This document shows positions 52,000 through 61,035 of a stretch of DNA of 64,000 bases, in pieces. The first letter of the stretch is position 1; every line of letters begins with the position of its first letter. The DNA is from Niabella agricola (GTDB taxonomy: Bacteria; Bacteroidota; Bacteroidia; Chitinophagales; Chitinophagaceae). Both the position numbers and the translations under genes were made by a program. The notes under the pieces were generated by a model. It was not told the DNA's origin. It searched no databases and worked only from the letters and a program-made list of their open reading frames with translations. The stretch covers positions 558,001 to 622,000 of the forward strand of contig NZ_JAJHIZ010000003.1 in assembly GCF_021538615.1 (NCBI RefSeq), in the 5' to 3' direction.

Positions 52000-54900
52000 T
52001 TAATTAAAATTTAAGTGAACACCCAGGTTATATACCTTTTGAATCGGATAAGCAAGACCATTGCCACCCATTTCCACATCCCAGAGTTTAAATTTGCTGA
52101 ATGTAAGCAGGTTGTTCCCGCTAAAATAAATGCGGATGCCGGAGGAACGTATTTTATTAGTCAGCTTTTGCGGAAGCGTATATCCGAACTCCACGGTTTT
52201 GAGGCGCAGCAACGCTCCGTTCCGCATAAACCAGGTGCTTGTCTGATTATTGTTGGGGTGTACAAAATTGCTGAGCCGGGGCCAGAACGCATAAATGTCC
52301 TGGTTTTGTTCGCTCCAGAAATCATCGGCGATCACCTTCAATGCCTGCCGGTCATCAACAAAGGGCGTGATCGTACTGTAATCGATCCAGAATGATTCAT
52401 TGGCCAGCCCCTGGAAAAATAAGGACAGGTCAAATCCCTTATAAGTAGCAGATGGTCCAAACCCATATACAATTTCCGGTACAGTAGGATAACCGATGGG
52501 CACCTGGTCAGCTTCTGTGATCCGCCCATCGCCGTTTACATCCAGGAATTTAATATCGCCCCCCAGCACCGGCCGGCCAAAATTCTGGGCCGGTGAATTA
52601 TATGCATCCTCATCATCTACAAAAAGGCGTTCGGCAATATACCCGTAAGCCTGGTTTATATTCTGCCCCACTTTGGAGCGCCAGGGTTCTTTATACAGCG
52701 GCTCTTCATTTACAAGGTACTTATTGGTGGCATAGGTGAAATTACCCATCGCCGACAAAAACAGCCCGTTATCGAAAGATTTGCTTACAGTAAGCGACGC
52801 GTCAATTCCCTGGGAAGAAGCCTCTCCCACATTCGCCCGGATGGGGGCCGACAATCCCATAGTGGTGGGGATAAATGCCCGCGTCATCAGGATATTGGTA
52901 CGGTGCTGCTTGAAAAAGTCTACATTTAGTGTAATGGCATTGAACAAGCCCAGCTCCAGTCCAAGGTTTTGCTGGTATGATTTCTCCCAGGTAATATCTT
53001 CATTAGCGTATCTTTTAACCAAAACTCCGGGCAGGTACCGGCTGGCGCCTGAAAGATCCCTTCCAAAGTTGGCGCCGCGTTCTCCGGCATTCATATTCAC
53101 TTCTGATAAATAGAAGAAACGGTCATCCGGGGAACCTATGGCATCATTACCGATAATGCCATAGGTGTAGCGTAACTTGAGCGTATTAATGGTATTCCTC
53201 AACTTTTCAAAGAAAGGCTCATTATGAATGGTCCAGGCGACACCCCCTGAAGGAAAAAAACCAAAACGCTTGTCCTGGTAAAACCGTTCGGAACCATTAT
53301 ATCCGAAATTAAACTCTGCATGATACCGGCTGTCATAGCCATAGGTAAATCTTCCGGAGAGGCCCGTATTTCTCAATGGCAGCGAGGTCAGCAGCGTATT
53401 AGCCGCCGAATTGAGCCGCTGCTGCACAATGCCAACCAGCATCCCGCTGATGGAATGCTTTTCACCGATCCGGTTATCGTAATTCAATACCCCCTGGGCA
53501 TAAAAATTAGAGTTCACCTCCCGGTCCCCCGGCGCAAAATTCAGATATTCCGTTCCTATAGGGCCTACCGGTTGCGGATTAGCAGAAGAATTGATCACAT
53601 TATAGGAATAGTTTTGAGTAATCGGGTCATAATTCGACACCTCGTAGTAAAAGGGGTTATAGAACCGGGTGATGCTATTGAAGGCATAACGTTCTACATT
53701 CAGCATTCCTCTAAAATTGAGCCCTTTTATCCATCCCCCCAGGTTCTGGGCCACTTCCAGCTGCGCCATCATTTTGGACCGGTTCCAGTCGCGGTAACCT
53801 CTTACCATCTCCGCATAAGGGTTCAGGTAGAGCGAACCGCGGTTACTGCGGGTAACATTATTACCGAAAAGAATATGCTTTACATAAGCGTGCGCCGAGT
53901 CCTTGGGAAAAGTAGCCGGGAACTGCACCGGGTTGGAGCGCATCACCATTCCGTACATTTCTTCGCCGTTGTAGATCGGACCACGGTAGTCGTCAAAATT
54001 ACCATACAGCCGCACGGTAAGCATGGTCGTTTTGGTAAGGTCTATATCGATATTGGAGCGCAACGAATAACTTTTCAGATTGATATTACTGTTAAAGTTA
54101 TTTACAGGATCCACCTTCAGTACCCCGTTGTCCTGGTTTAATGCCCCGGAAACAAAATAGCGGGCAACGCCTCCACCGCCGCTTATATTGAGTGCATAGC
54201 GCTGGTTGCTGGTATAGTCTTTAAACAATATTTTTCTCCAGTCATTGGCGGGATACAAATAAGGGTTGGAGCCTTGTTGCCCGGTCCGGTTAATTTTATC
54301 ATCTGAATAGAGGATGGTTCCCAGCCGGTCCCTTGTCAGCACGGCCTCATTGGCCATTTTCATATAAGTAACGGGGTCTGCAAGCTCTATATTTTTCGTA
54401 GGCATTGAAAAGGCCTGATCCATCCGAAGGGATATTTTAGCACTGCCCACTTTTCCTTTTTTAGTGTTTACGAGGATCACTCCGTTTGCCCCTCGGGCTC
54501 CGTATACGGCGGTAGAAGTAGCATCTTTTAAAATAGAAAAAGCAGCAATATCATCCACTGTTAACCGGGCCAGGTCGGTACTGCTGGACTCGATCCCATC
54601 AATCAAAATCAGCGGGCCGTTCTTATAGCCAAAGGTAGTAACACCTCTTACAAAAAACTCGGCATTATCACGACCAGGTTCGCCGGTACGTTGATAGCCA
54701 ATAACACCGGCCACCCTTCCGGCCAGCGCCGTAGTAAGGTTACTGGAAGGAATCCGCAACTCTTCGGGGTTTACCGATGTTACCGCGCCCACTACCTGTT
54801 CCTTTCTTCGCGATTCAAACCCGACCTGCACCACTACCTGGTCAAGCGCCTGCACCTTTTCATCAGATTCCAGCACCACTACCAGTTCCCTGCCCGTACG

Positions 54901-55200
54901 GACCAGTACGGTTTTGGGTTTATAATTCACCGCCGACGCTTCGATGGAGTCTTTATCAGAAGAAGCCGTAATAAAAAAATTGCCGTTTTGATCAGTGGCC
55001 ATTCCTCTGGACGTTCCTTTGACATTTACAGAGGCATTTTCTACTGCAGCGCCGTCGGTATTTATTACTTTACCAAACACCTTAATTGTGTCCTGCGCCT
55101 GCATAACTCCTGTTGTTATGCAAACCAACATACAACTGAGCACCAGGCCAAGAACAAGTTGTTTCATTCCTGAAAAACACAGCAGGATTTTCGTTTTCAT
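52000..55200 (-). CDS. SusC/RagA family TonB-linked outer membrane protein
   Basis: 1,066 residues from MKTKILLCF. After the signal peptide (TGVMQAQ) comes a carboxypeptidase-regulatory-like domain (about 40-120; VFGKVINTDGAAVENASVNVK), then the plug (GRVAGVIGYQRTGEPGRDN, DDIAAFSILKDATSTAVYGARGANGVILVNTKKG) and a 22-strand barrel ending HLNFN. There is no N-terminal secretin-type extension, so no direct anti-sigma control is suggested, and no ECF sigma/anti-sigma pair is nearby. It imports glycan fragments with SusD. A frame extension to 55275 is not supported by a signal. Confidence 0.95.
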   Translation of the reverse strand: MKTKILLCFSGMKQLVLGLVLSCMLVCITTGVMQAQDTIKVFGKVINTDGAAVENASVNVKGTSRGMATDQNGNFFITASSDKDSIEASAVNYKPKTVLVRTGRELVVVLESDEKVQALDQVVVQVGFESRRKEQVVGAVTSVNPEELRIPSSNLTTALAGRVAGVIGYQRTGEPGRDNAEFFVRGVTTFGYKNGPLILIDGIESSSTDLARLTVDDIAAFSILKDATSTAVYGARGANGVILVNTKKGKVGSAKISLRMDQAFSMPTKNIELADPVTYMKMANEAVLTRDRLGTILYSDDKINRTGQQGSNPYLYPANDWRKILFKDYTSNQRYALNISGGGGVARYFVSGALNQDNGVLKVDPVNNFNSNINLKSYSLRSNIDIDLTKTTMLTVRLYGNFDDYRGPIYNGEEMYGMVMRSNPVQFPATFPKDSAHAYVKHILFGNNVTRSNRGSLYLNPYAEMVRGYRDWNRSKMMAQLEVAQNLGGWIKGLNFRGMLNVERYAFNSITRFYNPFYYEVSNYDPITQNYSYNVINSSANPQPVGPIGTEYLNFAPGDREVNSNFYAQGVLNYDNRIGEKHSISGMLVGIVQQRLNSAANTLLTSLPLRNTGLSGRFTYGYDSRYHAEFNFGYNGSERFYQDKRFGFFPSGGVAWTIHNEPFFEKLRNTINTLKLRYTYGIIGNDAIGSPDDRFFYLSEVNMNAGERGANFGRDLSGASRYLPGVLVKRYANEDITWEKSYQQNLGLELGLFNAITLNVDFFKQHRTNILMTRAFIPTTMGLSAPIRANVGEASSQGIDASLTVSKSFDNGLFLSAMGNFTYATNKYLVNEEPLYKEPWRSKVGQNINQAYGYIAERLFVDDEDAYNSPAQNFGRPVLGGDIKFLDVNGDGRITEADQVPIGYPTVPEIVYGFGPSATYKGFDLSLFFQGLANESFWIDYSTITPFVDDRQALKVIADDFWSEQNQDIYAFWPRLSNFVHPNNNQTSTWFMRNGALLRLKTVEFGYTLPQKLTNKIRSSGIRIYFSGNNLLTFSKFKLWDVEMGGNGLAYPIQKVYNLGVHLNFN

Positions 55201-55569
55201 GTTTTGATTTATTTTTTTGTTTGGATATAGGCCCATCAGGCATGCGTTCGAGCACGCTCTACAAGTAAACCGCATTTGATGGTATTTTTATCGTTTTTAA
55301 CAGCGGCGTTTCTGAATGGCTGTTACATTCATACCGTTACACTTTATATGTAAACAAAACAATCGTTTAATTATTCGTTCTTATTAATAGTTTTTCAGAT
55401 ACCGGATTTAAAAATAAATAAACGGAATAAGCTTACTGTCCTGCACTGTACTGAAAACAGAAAAAAACAAGCGACCACAGTGTGCGTCTGTTGCTTCGCC
55501 TGGAAGACAGCATTGCTTATCAGCCGGCTGTTTCAAAAATAATTTTACTCAATGTTTGTATATGCCGGT
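55201..55569. other. Upstream region of the SusC operon
   Basis: 369 bp without a gene. AT-rich between 55330 and 55430. It carries the shared 15-mer at 55440-55454. No clear TAnnTTTG box is visible on the minus strand; the -7 region is probably near 55340-55390 (a TTGTTTAC...TATAAAG stretch). No terminator is seen for the alpha/beta hydrolase gene that ends at 55570. Confidence 0.35.
55440..55454 (-). promoter_or_regulatory. Shared 15-mer upstream of the SusC operon
   Basis: Plus-strand CCTGCACTGTACTGA (minus TCAGTACAGTGCAGG), identical to 59909-59923. It starts 240 bp upstream of the SusC start codon. The minus-strand form holds CAG three times at about 5 bp spacing. Candidate activator or repressor site shared by the two glycan operons; inference from identity and position only. 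Confidence 0.5.
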
Positions 55570-56865
55570 TTATAACGCTGCGGGAATCCGCTCTGATTCG
55601 AGGCCGAAATGATTGACGGTGCTTACCGCAATCCTTCCTGGATCATTTTCAGGATATGCCAGCTCCTGTTTCATTTCGGGCAATACAAGCGGCTCCGCAT
55701 TGTCGCCGTTTGTATCAAACTGTTGAAATGACCCTGTCGAAGGCAGTCGTGCGATAAGGACATTGTTCCTGTAAATATTAAAATGACTGATCCCGGACTC
55801 TATGTCAGCATCAGCCTTCCAGGTAACCATCGCCCTGCCGTGCGGCTTCCTTGTACGTTGCAGGCTGTAAGGCGGTGGCGGCGGTGTTTGATCAATGACG
55901 GTTCCGGTGAGCACATACTCCCGCCACTTCGCGGCCGTTGCAGCATCAGGTAACCAGGCGGCGCAAAGCGAAGCTCCGGGGTAGGTTGCAGCAGGATACA
56001 GATTATAATGCATGGTATCGGCCAACCATGCTTTGGAGTCATCTACCGGTTGCATGGCTGTATACGGAGCGCCTTGTTCGGAAGGGAGCCGTTGCTGCAT
56101 CACGGCTTCATAAAATGGGATGGCCATATAACGCACATAACTATAATTATGGGTTTGACGCGGTGTATATGCAATGCCGGCATATCCGCCCCGGGAACGA
56201 AGTTTACCAAACTCTTTTATAGAGGTCTGCCAGCAACAGGTATCACCTTCCGGCCCGGCATGCCGTAGCATCACAGGCACCTTAAATGCAGCCGGAGGAT
56301 AGGCTCCGGGATCAAAGGCAGGCGAATAACCAAATACAGCCAGTATTCTCTCGGGATACCGCTGAAGCATAGACAAGGCCCAATAGCCGCCACCAGAATG
56401 TCCCCAAAGCAGCCAGGGAAGCGTTACCAGCCTGCGATTCCCCGATACGGTTCCAATATCGTCCAGGGCTTTGATCAGGGCCGTTCCCGATCCCGACGCC
56501 ACATCGCGCCAGTTATGGCAATTTCCTTTCGCGGAATACAGATCCGGACCAACGATCGCCAGGTGCCATTTCTTTGCAAATGCCTGGTATTGCAAATCAT
56601 AGGCAGCAGCTGCGCCTGTTCCTTCCATGGTACACCCATGCTGATGTATAAAGACGCCATTAAGGGATGGCATGCTATCCGGAATAAATATTGTGTACCG
56701 GGCTGAGTCAAAGGTATAATGCGGGTCCGTTTGAACAATGCTGTAAATTTTACCATTGGGTACCTGCTGCACCCGGAACGCAGGCAGCACTTTCTTTTGG
56801 GCCGGTGCAATCAACGACAGGAGCATCAGCACACCCGCTATCATCCACTGTCCTGCATTATTCAT
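55570..56865 (-). CDS. Secreted alpha/beta hydrolase (esterase-like)
   Basis: 431 residues with a signal peptide (VLMLLSLIAPAQ). The catalytic domain has VFIHQHGCTMEG (oxyanion region), the nucleophile elbow WGHSGGGYWALSML and later HA/RQTHNYSYVRY with a candidate His. The remaining C-terminal 110 residues look like a beta-sandwich (PYSLQRTRKPHGRAMVTWKADADIESGISHFNIYRNN, fibronectin III-like when split into strands). It may deacylate the glycan. It overlaps the SGNH gene by a few bases at most if that gene starts upstream, and is the last gene of the GH20 operon. Confidence 0.75.
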   Translation of the reverse strand: MNNAGQWMIAGVLMLLSLIAPAQKKVLPAFRVQQVPNGKIYSIVQTDPHYTFDSARYTIFIPDSMPSLNGVFIHQHGCTMEGTGAAAAYDLQYQAFAKKWHLAIVGPDLYSAKGNCHNWRDVASGSGTALIKALDDIGTVSGNRRLVTLPWLLWGHSGGGYWALSMLQRYPERILAVFGYSPAFDPGAYPPAAFKVPVMLRHAGPEGDTCCWQTSIKEFGKLRSRGGYAGIAYTPRQTHNYSYVRYMAIPFYEAVMQQRLPSEQGAPYTAMQPVDDSKAWLADTMHYNLYPAATYPGASLCAAWLPDAATAAKWREYVLTGTVIDQTPPPPPYSLQRTRKPHGRAMVTWKADADIESGISHFNIYRNNVLIARLPSTGSFQQFDTNGDNAEPLVLPEMKQELAYPENDPGRIAVSTVNHFGLESERIPAAL

Positions 56866-58048
56866 AAATTTCAGGTATATCTGTTAAGGTTTGCAGATAC
56901 ATCAGCCGCGCACCTTTGCCGTTGGGATGATGATAGATCTGGCTAAAATCATAATCCTCCTGCCACATTGTGGTCCTGTCTACCGTGATGCCGTCAAAAT
57001 TCAGTGAAGTGGCATGATCAAATCTTGCGCCGCTGATCTGATACTTCCGGCGAACCTTTTCAATAACTGCGTTAACCGGCACCTGGCTGCCGCTTTCATT
57101 TGCAGGAATGTTATTAAGGATGGGGATGGCTCCCTGCGACCGGATGTATTCGACCAGGCCGCTCAGATTCTCCTCCGTATTGCCGCCGTTGGTACCAATC
57201 GTCACCATCACATATTTCGCTTTCAGAAAGGGCAACTCATTTTTTATCCGGTTGAACAATTCGTTAATCGTCGTTCCGCCACGCCCGCTGGCAATTACGG
57301 ATCCCCGGACCCGGTGGCGGATCAGCTGCGTCCAGGATGTGGAGAAAACGGATGTTGGAAAATAACTTTCCGGCTCCGTAATTGAATCACCGTACAACAG
57401 CAATTTTATATTACAGGCTTTTGAAAGAACCATCATCTGCTTTATCCAAATGCCGCTGCCTCCTGCTAATCCAAAACAATAATAATCGTGCTGAAGCCCC
57501 ACAAAAAAACCAGAACCTACAGCTCCGGCCCGTACACCGCCTTGCCCATCCATCGTTGCAGCAACGCTGTCCTCTTCACCAGTATACAGATCGATCAACT
57601 TCAGCATCGATGTCTGGTAGTTGTGGTGCACTTCCACCAGGTAATCGTGCCCAGGGTTTAAAAAAGGAACCGCTTTTCGGATTTCCGGTGTTGTACGGAT
57701 CGAAATGCTTTGATTTGTCATATCCACATGCGCTTTAAAATCACCCTGGTCGCTTTGGAACACCGCATCGGCATCTGCTGAAAACCGCACCCGGTAACGT
57801 ACCAGCCGCTGGGCAAGCGAGTAGTATTTATTCAACCGGGCCAGCTGCCCTTTACCGCTCAGTTGCATTCCGTTTTCAGTAAAACGGGCGCCGGATGGCG
57901 GCAAGATCAAATCCGGGAAACTTCCGCCTGCATTAAACACCTGATTGTATAATACAACAGTGCCGCCACCGGGTTGTGCACCAACCGGATCTGTTGCAAA
58001 GCACCAAACAAACAAGCAGCACAAGAGTTGGCGTGCAGGCCTTTTCAT
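56858..58048 (-). CDS. Secreted SGNH/GDSL-type hydrolase
   Basis: 396 residues from MKRPARQLLCC with a signal peptide (VWCFATDPVGA). Residues about 20-200 form a beta-rich domain; the SGNH domain follows with LLLYGDSITEPESYF (block I Ser), VIASGRGGTTINEL (block II Gly), VMVTIGTNGGN (block III Asn) and a late HPNGKGARLM (block V His). Probably an acetyl or feruloyl-type esterase acting on the glycan. Its 3' end overlaps the next gene by 8 bp. An ATG at 58108 would overlap the GH20 gene and lacks signal character. Confidence 0.82.
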   Translation of the reverse strand: MKRPARQLLCCLFVWCFATDPVGAQPGGGTVVLYNQVFNAGGSFPDLILPPSGARFTENGMQLSGKGQLARLNKYYSLAQRLVRYRVRFSADADAVFQSDQGDFKAHVDMTNQSISIRTTPEIRKAVPFLNPGHDYLVEVHHNYQTSMLKLIDLYTGEEDSVAATMDGQGGVRAGAVGSGFFVGLQHDYYCFGLAGGSGIWIKQMMVLSKACNIKLLLYGDSITEPESYFPTSVFSTSWTQLIRHRVRGSVIASGRGGTTINELFNRIKNELPFLKAKYVMVTIGTNGGNTEENLSGLVEYIRSQGAIPILNNIPANESGSQVPVNAVIEKVRRKYQISGARFDHATSLNFDGITVDRTTMWQEDYDFSQIYHHPNGKGARLMYLQTLTDIPEIYE

Positions 58049-58052
58049 GGCG

Positions 58053-59672
58053 TTAATATTTTCCTTTTTGCCGGGTGATATATCCTTTATCCATCCATAT
58101 GCGTTCAAGCGGAATCAGCCTTTTCCTGAAATCCTCATAAGATCTTTTTGCATCCTGCGCCATCCATCCTGCTTCGGCCAGTGCCGCAATGCGTGGAAAC
58201 GTTTGATAATAGAGCCGCTCACTGGTGGGAATAAACTCGCCCCACATCTGCGCACCGATTCCCAGTATTTTTTGCTGGTCCGCCTTAGCAATCTCCTGCG
58301 GCACCGGGTTGAACGAGTAGGCCTTCTCCAAGGAAGTTGTTTCATAGGGATAATCGAGGTAGGTATAATGCCGGTCTGAATTGACCACGTCATAGCCCTG
58401 GGCAATTGCTTTATTTACCAGTGCTACTTTCCCGTCCCAGAACTGCACCAGCGTTCCTTTCGCCAGGCGCTCCGATTGCCCGGCCTTTACATGTGCTTCC
58501 TCCCGTATGTTATCCCCGGTAATTTCATTCCATCCGATCATGCGGTATCCCTTTGATGCGATGTATTGCGACATCCGGTTGATGGCCCATACCTGCAGAT
58601 CGGAATACGTAGGAATCGAATGCGCCTTCATAAAATCGTTTACCGGTTTTGAAGCTTCCCAGCGACGGTAATCTGCTTCATCACCTCCAATATGAACGAT
58701 CCGGTCGGGGAAAAGAGCCATCACTTCGTTCAGCACATCATGCAGGAACTGCTCTACCTTAGGATCCGTAACATCATACAGGTCTCCATGCACCGGCTTA
58801 CCGGTCAGCTTACTGCTAGCGCCCAGCCAGGGATAAGCAAAAATGGAGGCCGAAGCGTGGCCAGGCACTTCAATTTCAGGAATAACCACGATGCCCCGCG
58901 CATGCGCATAAGCAACGATCTCCCGGATATCTTTTTGAAAATAGAATTGTGCCGGAGGTTCCAGGAACAAACTATCCAGGCGGCTTTCAGCACTTTGAAA
59001 ATGCACCATATGTTCAAAGTTTCCCCTTGAAGCAATACGGGTCAGCAGCGGATACTTTTTGATTTCGATCCGCCAGGCCGGGTCGTCTACCAGGTGCCAG
59101 TGAAAGGTATTCAGTTTTAAACGGGCCATTTCATCCAACAACCGCTTTACCATCTCCTTTCCATGAAAGTTACGGCTCTCATCCAGCATAAAGGCCCGCC
59201 AGGGAAAAGCAGGTTTATCGGAAATGACACAAGCCGGGAACAACACTTCATCCGCGCCCCGTTTCTGCACCAGTTGGCGCAGGGTTTGCAGTGCGTACAG
59301 CAATCCATTACCGCCATTGGCCTGTGCACGCAGTTCCGGCCACTGCCCTCTGTTCCGCACCTCCAGCGTATAGGATTCATCTTTCGAAGAAAGCGTCCCG
59401 CTATTCAACCGGAAACTGATTATTGCTTTCTGTGGATCGCTCACCCACCGGAAGCCGATCCCCGCCTCCTTCAGTACCGCCTCCCAGTAGGCAGTGTCAA
59501 TGGGTAATCGCTGATCCACATAAAGGGCAGCCGTTGAATTCAGTTTTACCGTTTCCTTTTTCAGCCGGACAGATGCCGGTTTGGGAATCAGGCTTAATGA
59601 GCCCTCCTGTTCCTGCGCTGGCAACACTGTAGCGCATATATTCAAGCATAAACAAATGACCAATCCTTTCAT
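58053..59672 (-). CDS. GH20 beta-N-acetylhexosaminidase
   Basis: 539 residues with a signal peptide (ICATVLPAQ). An N-terminal alpha/beta GH20b domain (about 25-150), then the TIM barrel with FMLDESRNFHGKEMV, LNTFHWHLVDDPAWRIEI, GIVVIPEIEVPGHASASI and the catalytic pair Asp331-Glu332 in VHIGGDEADYRRWE. LVQFWDG and AQMWGEFIP complete the aglycone site. It removes terminal beta-GlcNAc or GalNAc. First gene of a three-gene operon (GH20, SGNH, alpha/beta hydrolase). Confidence 0.93.
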   Translation of the reverse strand: MKGLVICLCLNICATVLPAQEQEGSLSLIPKPASVRLKKETVKLNSTAALYVDQRLPIDTAYWEAVLKEAGIGFRWVSDPQKAIISFRLNSGTLSSKDESYTLEVRNRGQWPELRAQANGGNGLLYALQTLRQLVQKRGADEVLFPACVISDKPAFPWRAFMLDESRNFHGKEMVKRLLDEMARLKLNTFHWHLVDDPAWRIEIKKYPLLTRIASRGNFEHMVHFQSAESRLDSLFLEPPAQFYFQKDIREIVAYAHARGIVVIPEIEVPGHASASIFAYPWLGASSKLTGKPVHGDLYDVTDPKVEQFLHDVLNEVMALFPDRIVHIGGDEADYRRWEASKPVNDFMKAHSIPTYSDLQVWAINRMSQYIASKGYRMIGWNEITGDNIREEAHVKAGQSERLAKGTLVQFWDGKVALVNKAIAQGYDVVNSDRHYTYLDYPYETTSLEKAYSFNPVPQEIAKADQQKILGIGAQMWGEFIPTSERLYYQTFPRIAALAEAGWMAQDAKRSYEDFRKRLIPLERIWMDKGYITRQKGKY

Positions 59673-59849
59673 ATTTCTATCATTTAAAACAGCCGTTATT
59701 TACATACACAGTATGGTGAACCGGGCGTTAGCGCCGGATATGTCTTGCAGACCACTTCCACCCAATACATGCTGCTGGTAGTGGCAGGGATAGCATCCTC
59801 TGTTTAGTGTCGAACACGGGAGGAACTCCGCTTTCGCAATCGTTACATA

Positions 59850-59857
59850 CAAACTTA
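59850..59857 (-). promoter_or_regulatory. Candidate -7 box of the GH20 operon
   Basis: Minus-strand TAAGTTTG fits TAnnTTTG. It lies about 180 bp upstream of the GH20 start and about 52 bp downstream of the shared 15-mer, which would place the 15-mer near -60 as expected for an activator site. No clear -33 TTG. Confidence 0.4.
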
Positions 59858-59908
59858 CGTTTTCCACCTATCTGGCGTGAATGTAGCACATTCTTTCCTC
59901 TCAACTAA

Positions 59909-59923
59909 CCTGCACTGTACTGA
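59909..59923 (-). promoter_or_regulatory. Shared 15-mer upstream of the GH20 operon
   Basis: CCTGCACTGTACTGA on the plus strand, identical to 55440-55454, beginning 237 bp upstream of the GH20 start codon. The rest of the 59673-60060 spacer holds no gene and no further recognisable element. Confidence 0.5.
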
Positions 59924-60075
59924 TTGGCTGAAATTGCTATTGTCGCTCAGGAAATAAGTACACAAAAACAACGGCATTTCCTGACCCTTACGTCATGAAT
60001 CGCAGATCCTGAAATTGTAAGTGACACCGCCGCTGGAATATACTATACAGAACGAAGGCCAAATTATTTTTTTAC

Positions 60076-60115
60076 GTAACCAAATAGTTACATATATTTG
60101 TAACCGAAAGGTTAC
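60076..60115 (+). promoter_or_regulatory. Twin operators and promoter of the ArsR-AHSA1 operon
   Basis: Two 16 bp sites of the form GTAAC-N6-GTTAC: GTAACCAAATAGTTAC at 60076-60091 and GTAACCGAAAGGTTAC at 60100-60115, centres 24 bp apart. The TATATTTG box (60093-60100) lies between them and touches the second. This is the layout expected for autorepression by the ArsR-type protein encoded 6 bp downstream. Confidence 0.75.
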
Positions 60116-60120
60116 ATAAT

Positions 60121-60441
60121 ATGAGAAGAGATGTTTTTCAGGCCATCGCCGATTCCACCCGCAGGGAGATCCTTCAGTTGCTGGCGCACCAGCAACTGAA
60201 CCTGAACGCGGTTGCCGCCAACTTCGACATCAGCCGGCCGGCGATATCCAAGCACATTAAAATACTTACGGAATGCGGGCTGCTCGTGATTCATCAGCAG
60301 GGCCGGGAGCGTTATTGCCAGGCCAATCTTAATAAGTTGAAAGAAGTACAGGACTGGGTTGCCCAATACAGTGCGTTCTGGGACAAGAAGCTGCAGGCAC
60401 TAAACAGCTTCCTGGTTAAAGAAAAAAAGAACCGTAAATAA
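60121..60441 (+). CDS. ArsR-family winged-helix regulator
   Basis: 106 residues. The winged helix (about 5-80) includes IADSTRREILQLLAHQQLNLNAVAANFDISRPAISKHIKILTECGLL, with the recognition helix RPAISKHIKIL. No metal-binding Cys cluster is present, so it is of the non-metal SdpR-like type usually paired with an AHSA1 gene. It probably represses its own operon through the twin GTAAC/GTTAC sites. The AHSA1-type gene follows after 20 bp. Confidence 0.9.
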   Translation: MRRDVFQAIADSTRREILQLLAHQQLNLNAVAANFDISRPAISKHIKILTECGLLVIHQQGRERYCQANLNKLKEVQDWVAQYSAFWDKKLQALNSFLVKEKKNRK

Positions 60442-60461
60442 CTCACCTAAAAAAATAAACG

Positions 60462-60911
60462 ATGGAATCAACGCAACTTAACACAACAACCGTCAGAAAG
60501 GAAGTAGTACTGGATGCTTCCAGCGATCGCGTATGGCGCGCGCTCACAGACAAGGACCAGATGAAAGAATGGTATTTTACGCTTACAGACTTTAAACCGG
60601 AAGTCGGATTTGAATTCAGTTTTTCGGGAACGGGTTCCAAGGGCGACGAATATGTACACCTATGCCGCGTTACCCAGGCAATTCCCGGGAAACTGCTGCA
60701 ATACACCTGGACCTATAAAACATACGCGGGCACCTCCCTTGTAACGTTTGAACTGACGCCAGAAGGTAACAAAACCAGGCTCCGGCTCACGCATGAGGGA
60801 CTTGAATCATTTGCTCAGAACGGCCCCGATTTCCTGGCAAGCAGCTTCAACCAGGGCTGGTCAGCATTGATTGAAGAAGGTATTGGTACCTATCTTAAAA
60901 GAACAGCCTGA
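60462..60911 (+). CDS. AHSA1/SRPBCC-family START-like domain protein
   Basis: 149 residues of the SRPBCC fold. EVVLDASSDRVWRALTDKDQMKEWYF at the start, the sheet region VGFEFSFSGTGSKG, LLQYTWTYKTYAGTSLVTFELTPEGNKTRLRLTHEG, and the final NQGWSALIEEGIGTYL helix are typical of CalC/AHSA1-like proteins. They bind hydrophobic ligands; actual function unknown. Paired with an ArsR-type repressor, a common arrangement. A terminator follows. Confidence 0.88.
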   Translation: MESTQLNTTTVRKEVVLDASSDRVWRALTDKDQMKEWYFTLTDFKPEVGFEFSFSGTGSKGDEYVHLCRVTQAIPGKLLQYTWTYKTYAGTSLVTFELTPEGNKTRLRLTHEGLESFAQNGPDFLASSFNQGWSALIEEGIGTYLKRTA

Positions 60912-60924
60912 TCTATAACCTCGG

Positions 60925-60964
60925 ATCAAAAGAGACGGCCCTGCTACGGACCGTTTCTTTTGAT
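60925..60964 (+). terminator. Terminator after the AHSA1-type gene
   Basis: ATCAAAAGA...TCTTTTGAT with inner GACGG/CCGTT extends the stem to about 14 bp, with an 11-base loop. It is followed by TCTTTCC rather than a pure T-run. It could also act on the convergent hydrolase transcript. Confidence 0.65.
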
Positions 60965-61035
60965 TCTTTCCTGATCCCGTATTTGGAGACCTCCATACCC
61001 GGTGTACTTCCTGCTACAAGCAGCGGAACGACACG

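Noticed and set aside
53320..54141. Long plus-strand ORF inside susC
   Set aside because: Shadow of the SusC frame; basic and His/Arg-rich composition typical of antisense frames.
55201..55569. Search for an ECF sigma/anti-sigma pair controlling SusC
   Set aside because: No such genes are present near the operon, and the SusC protein lacks the N-terminal signalling extension.
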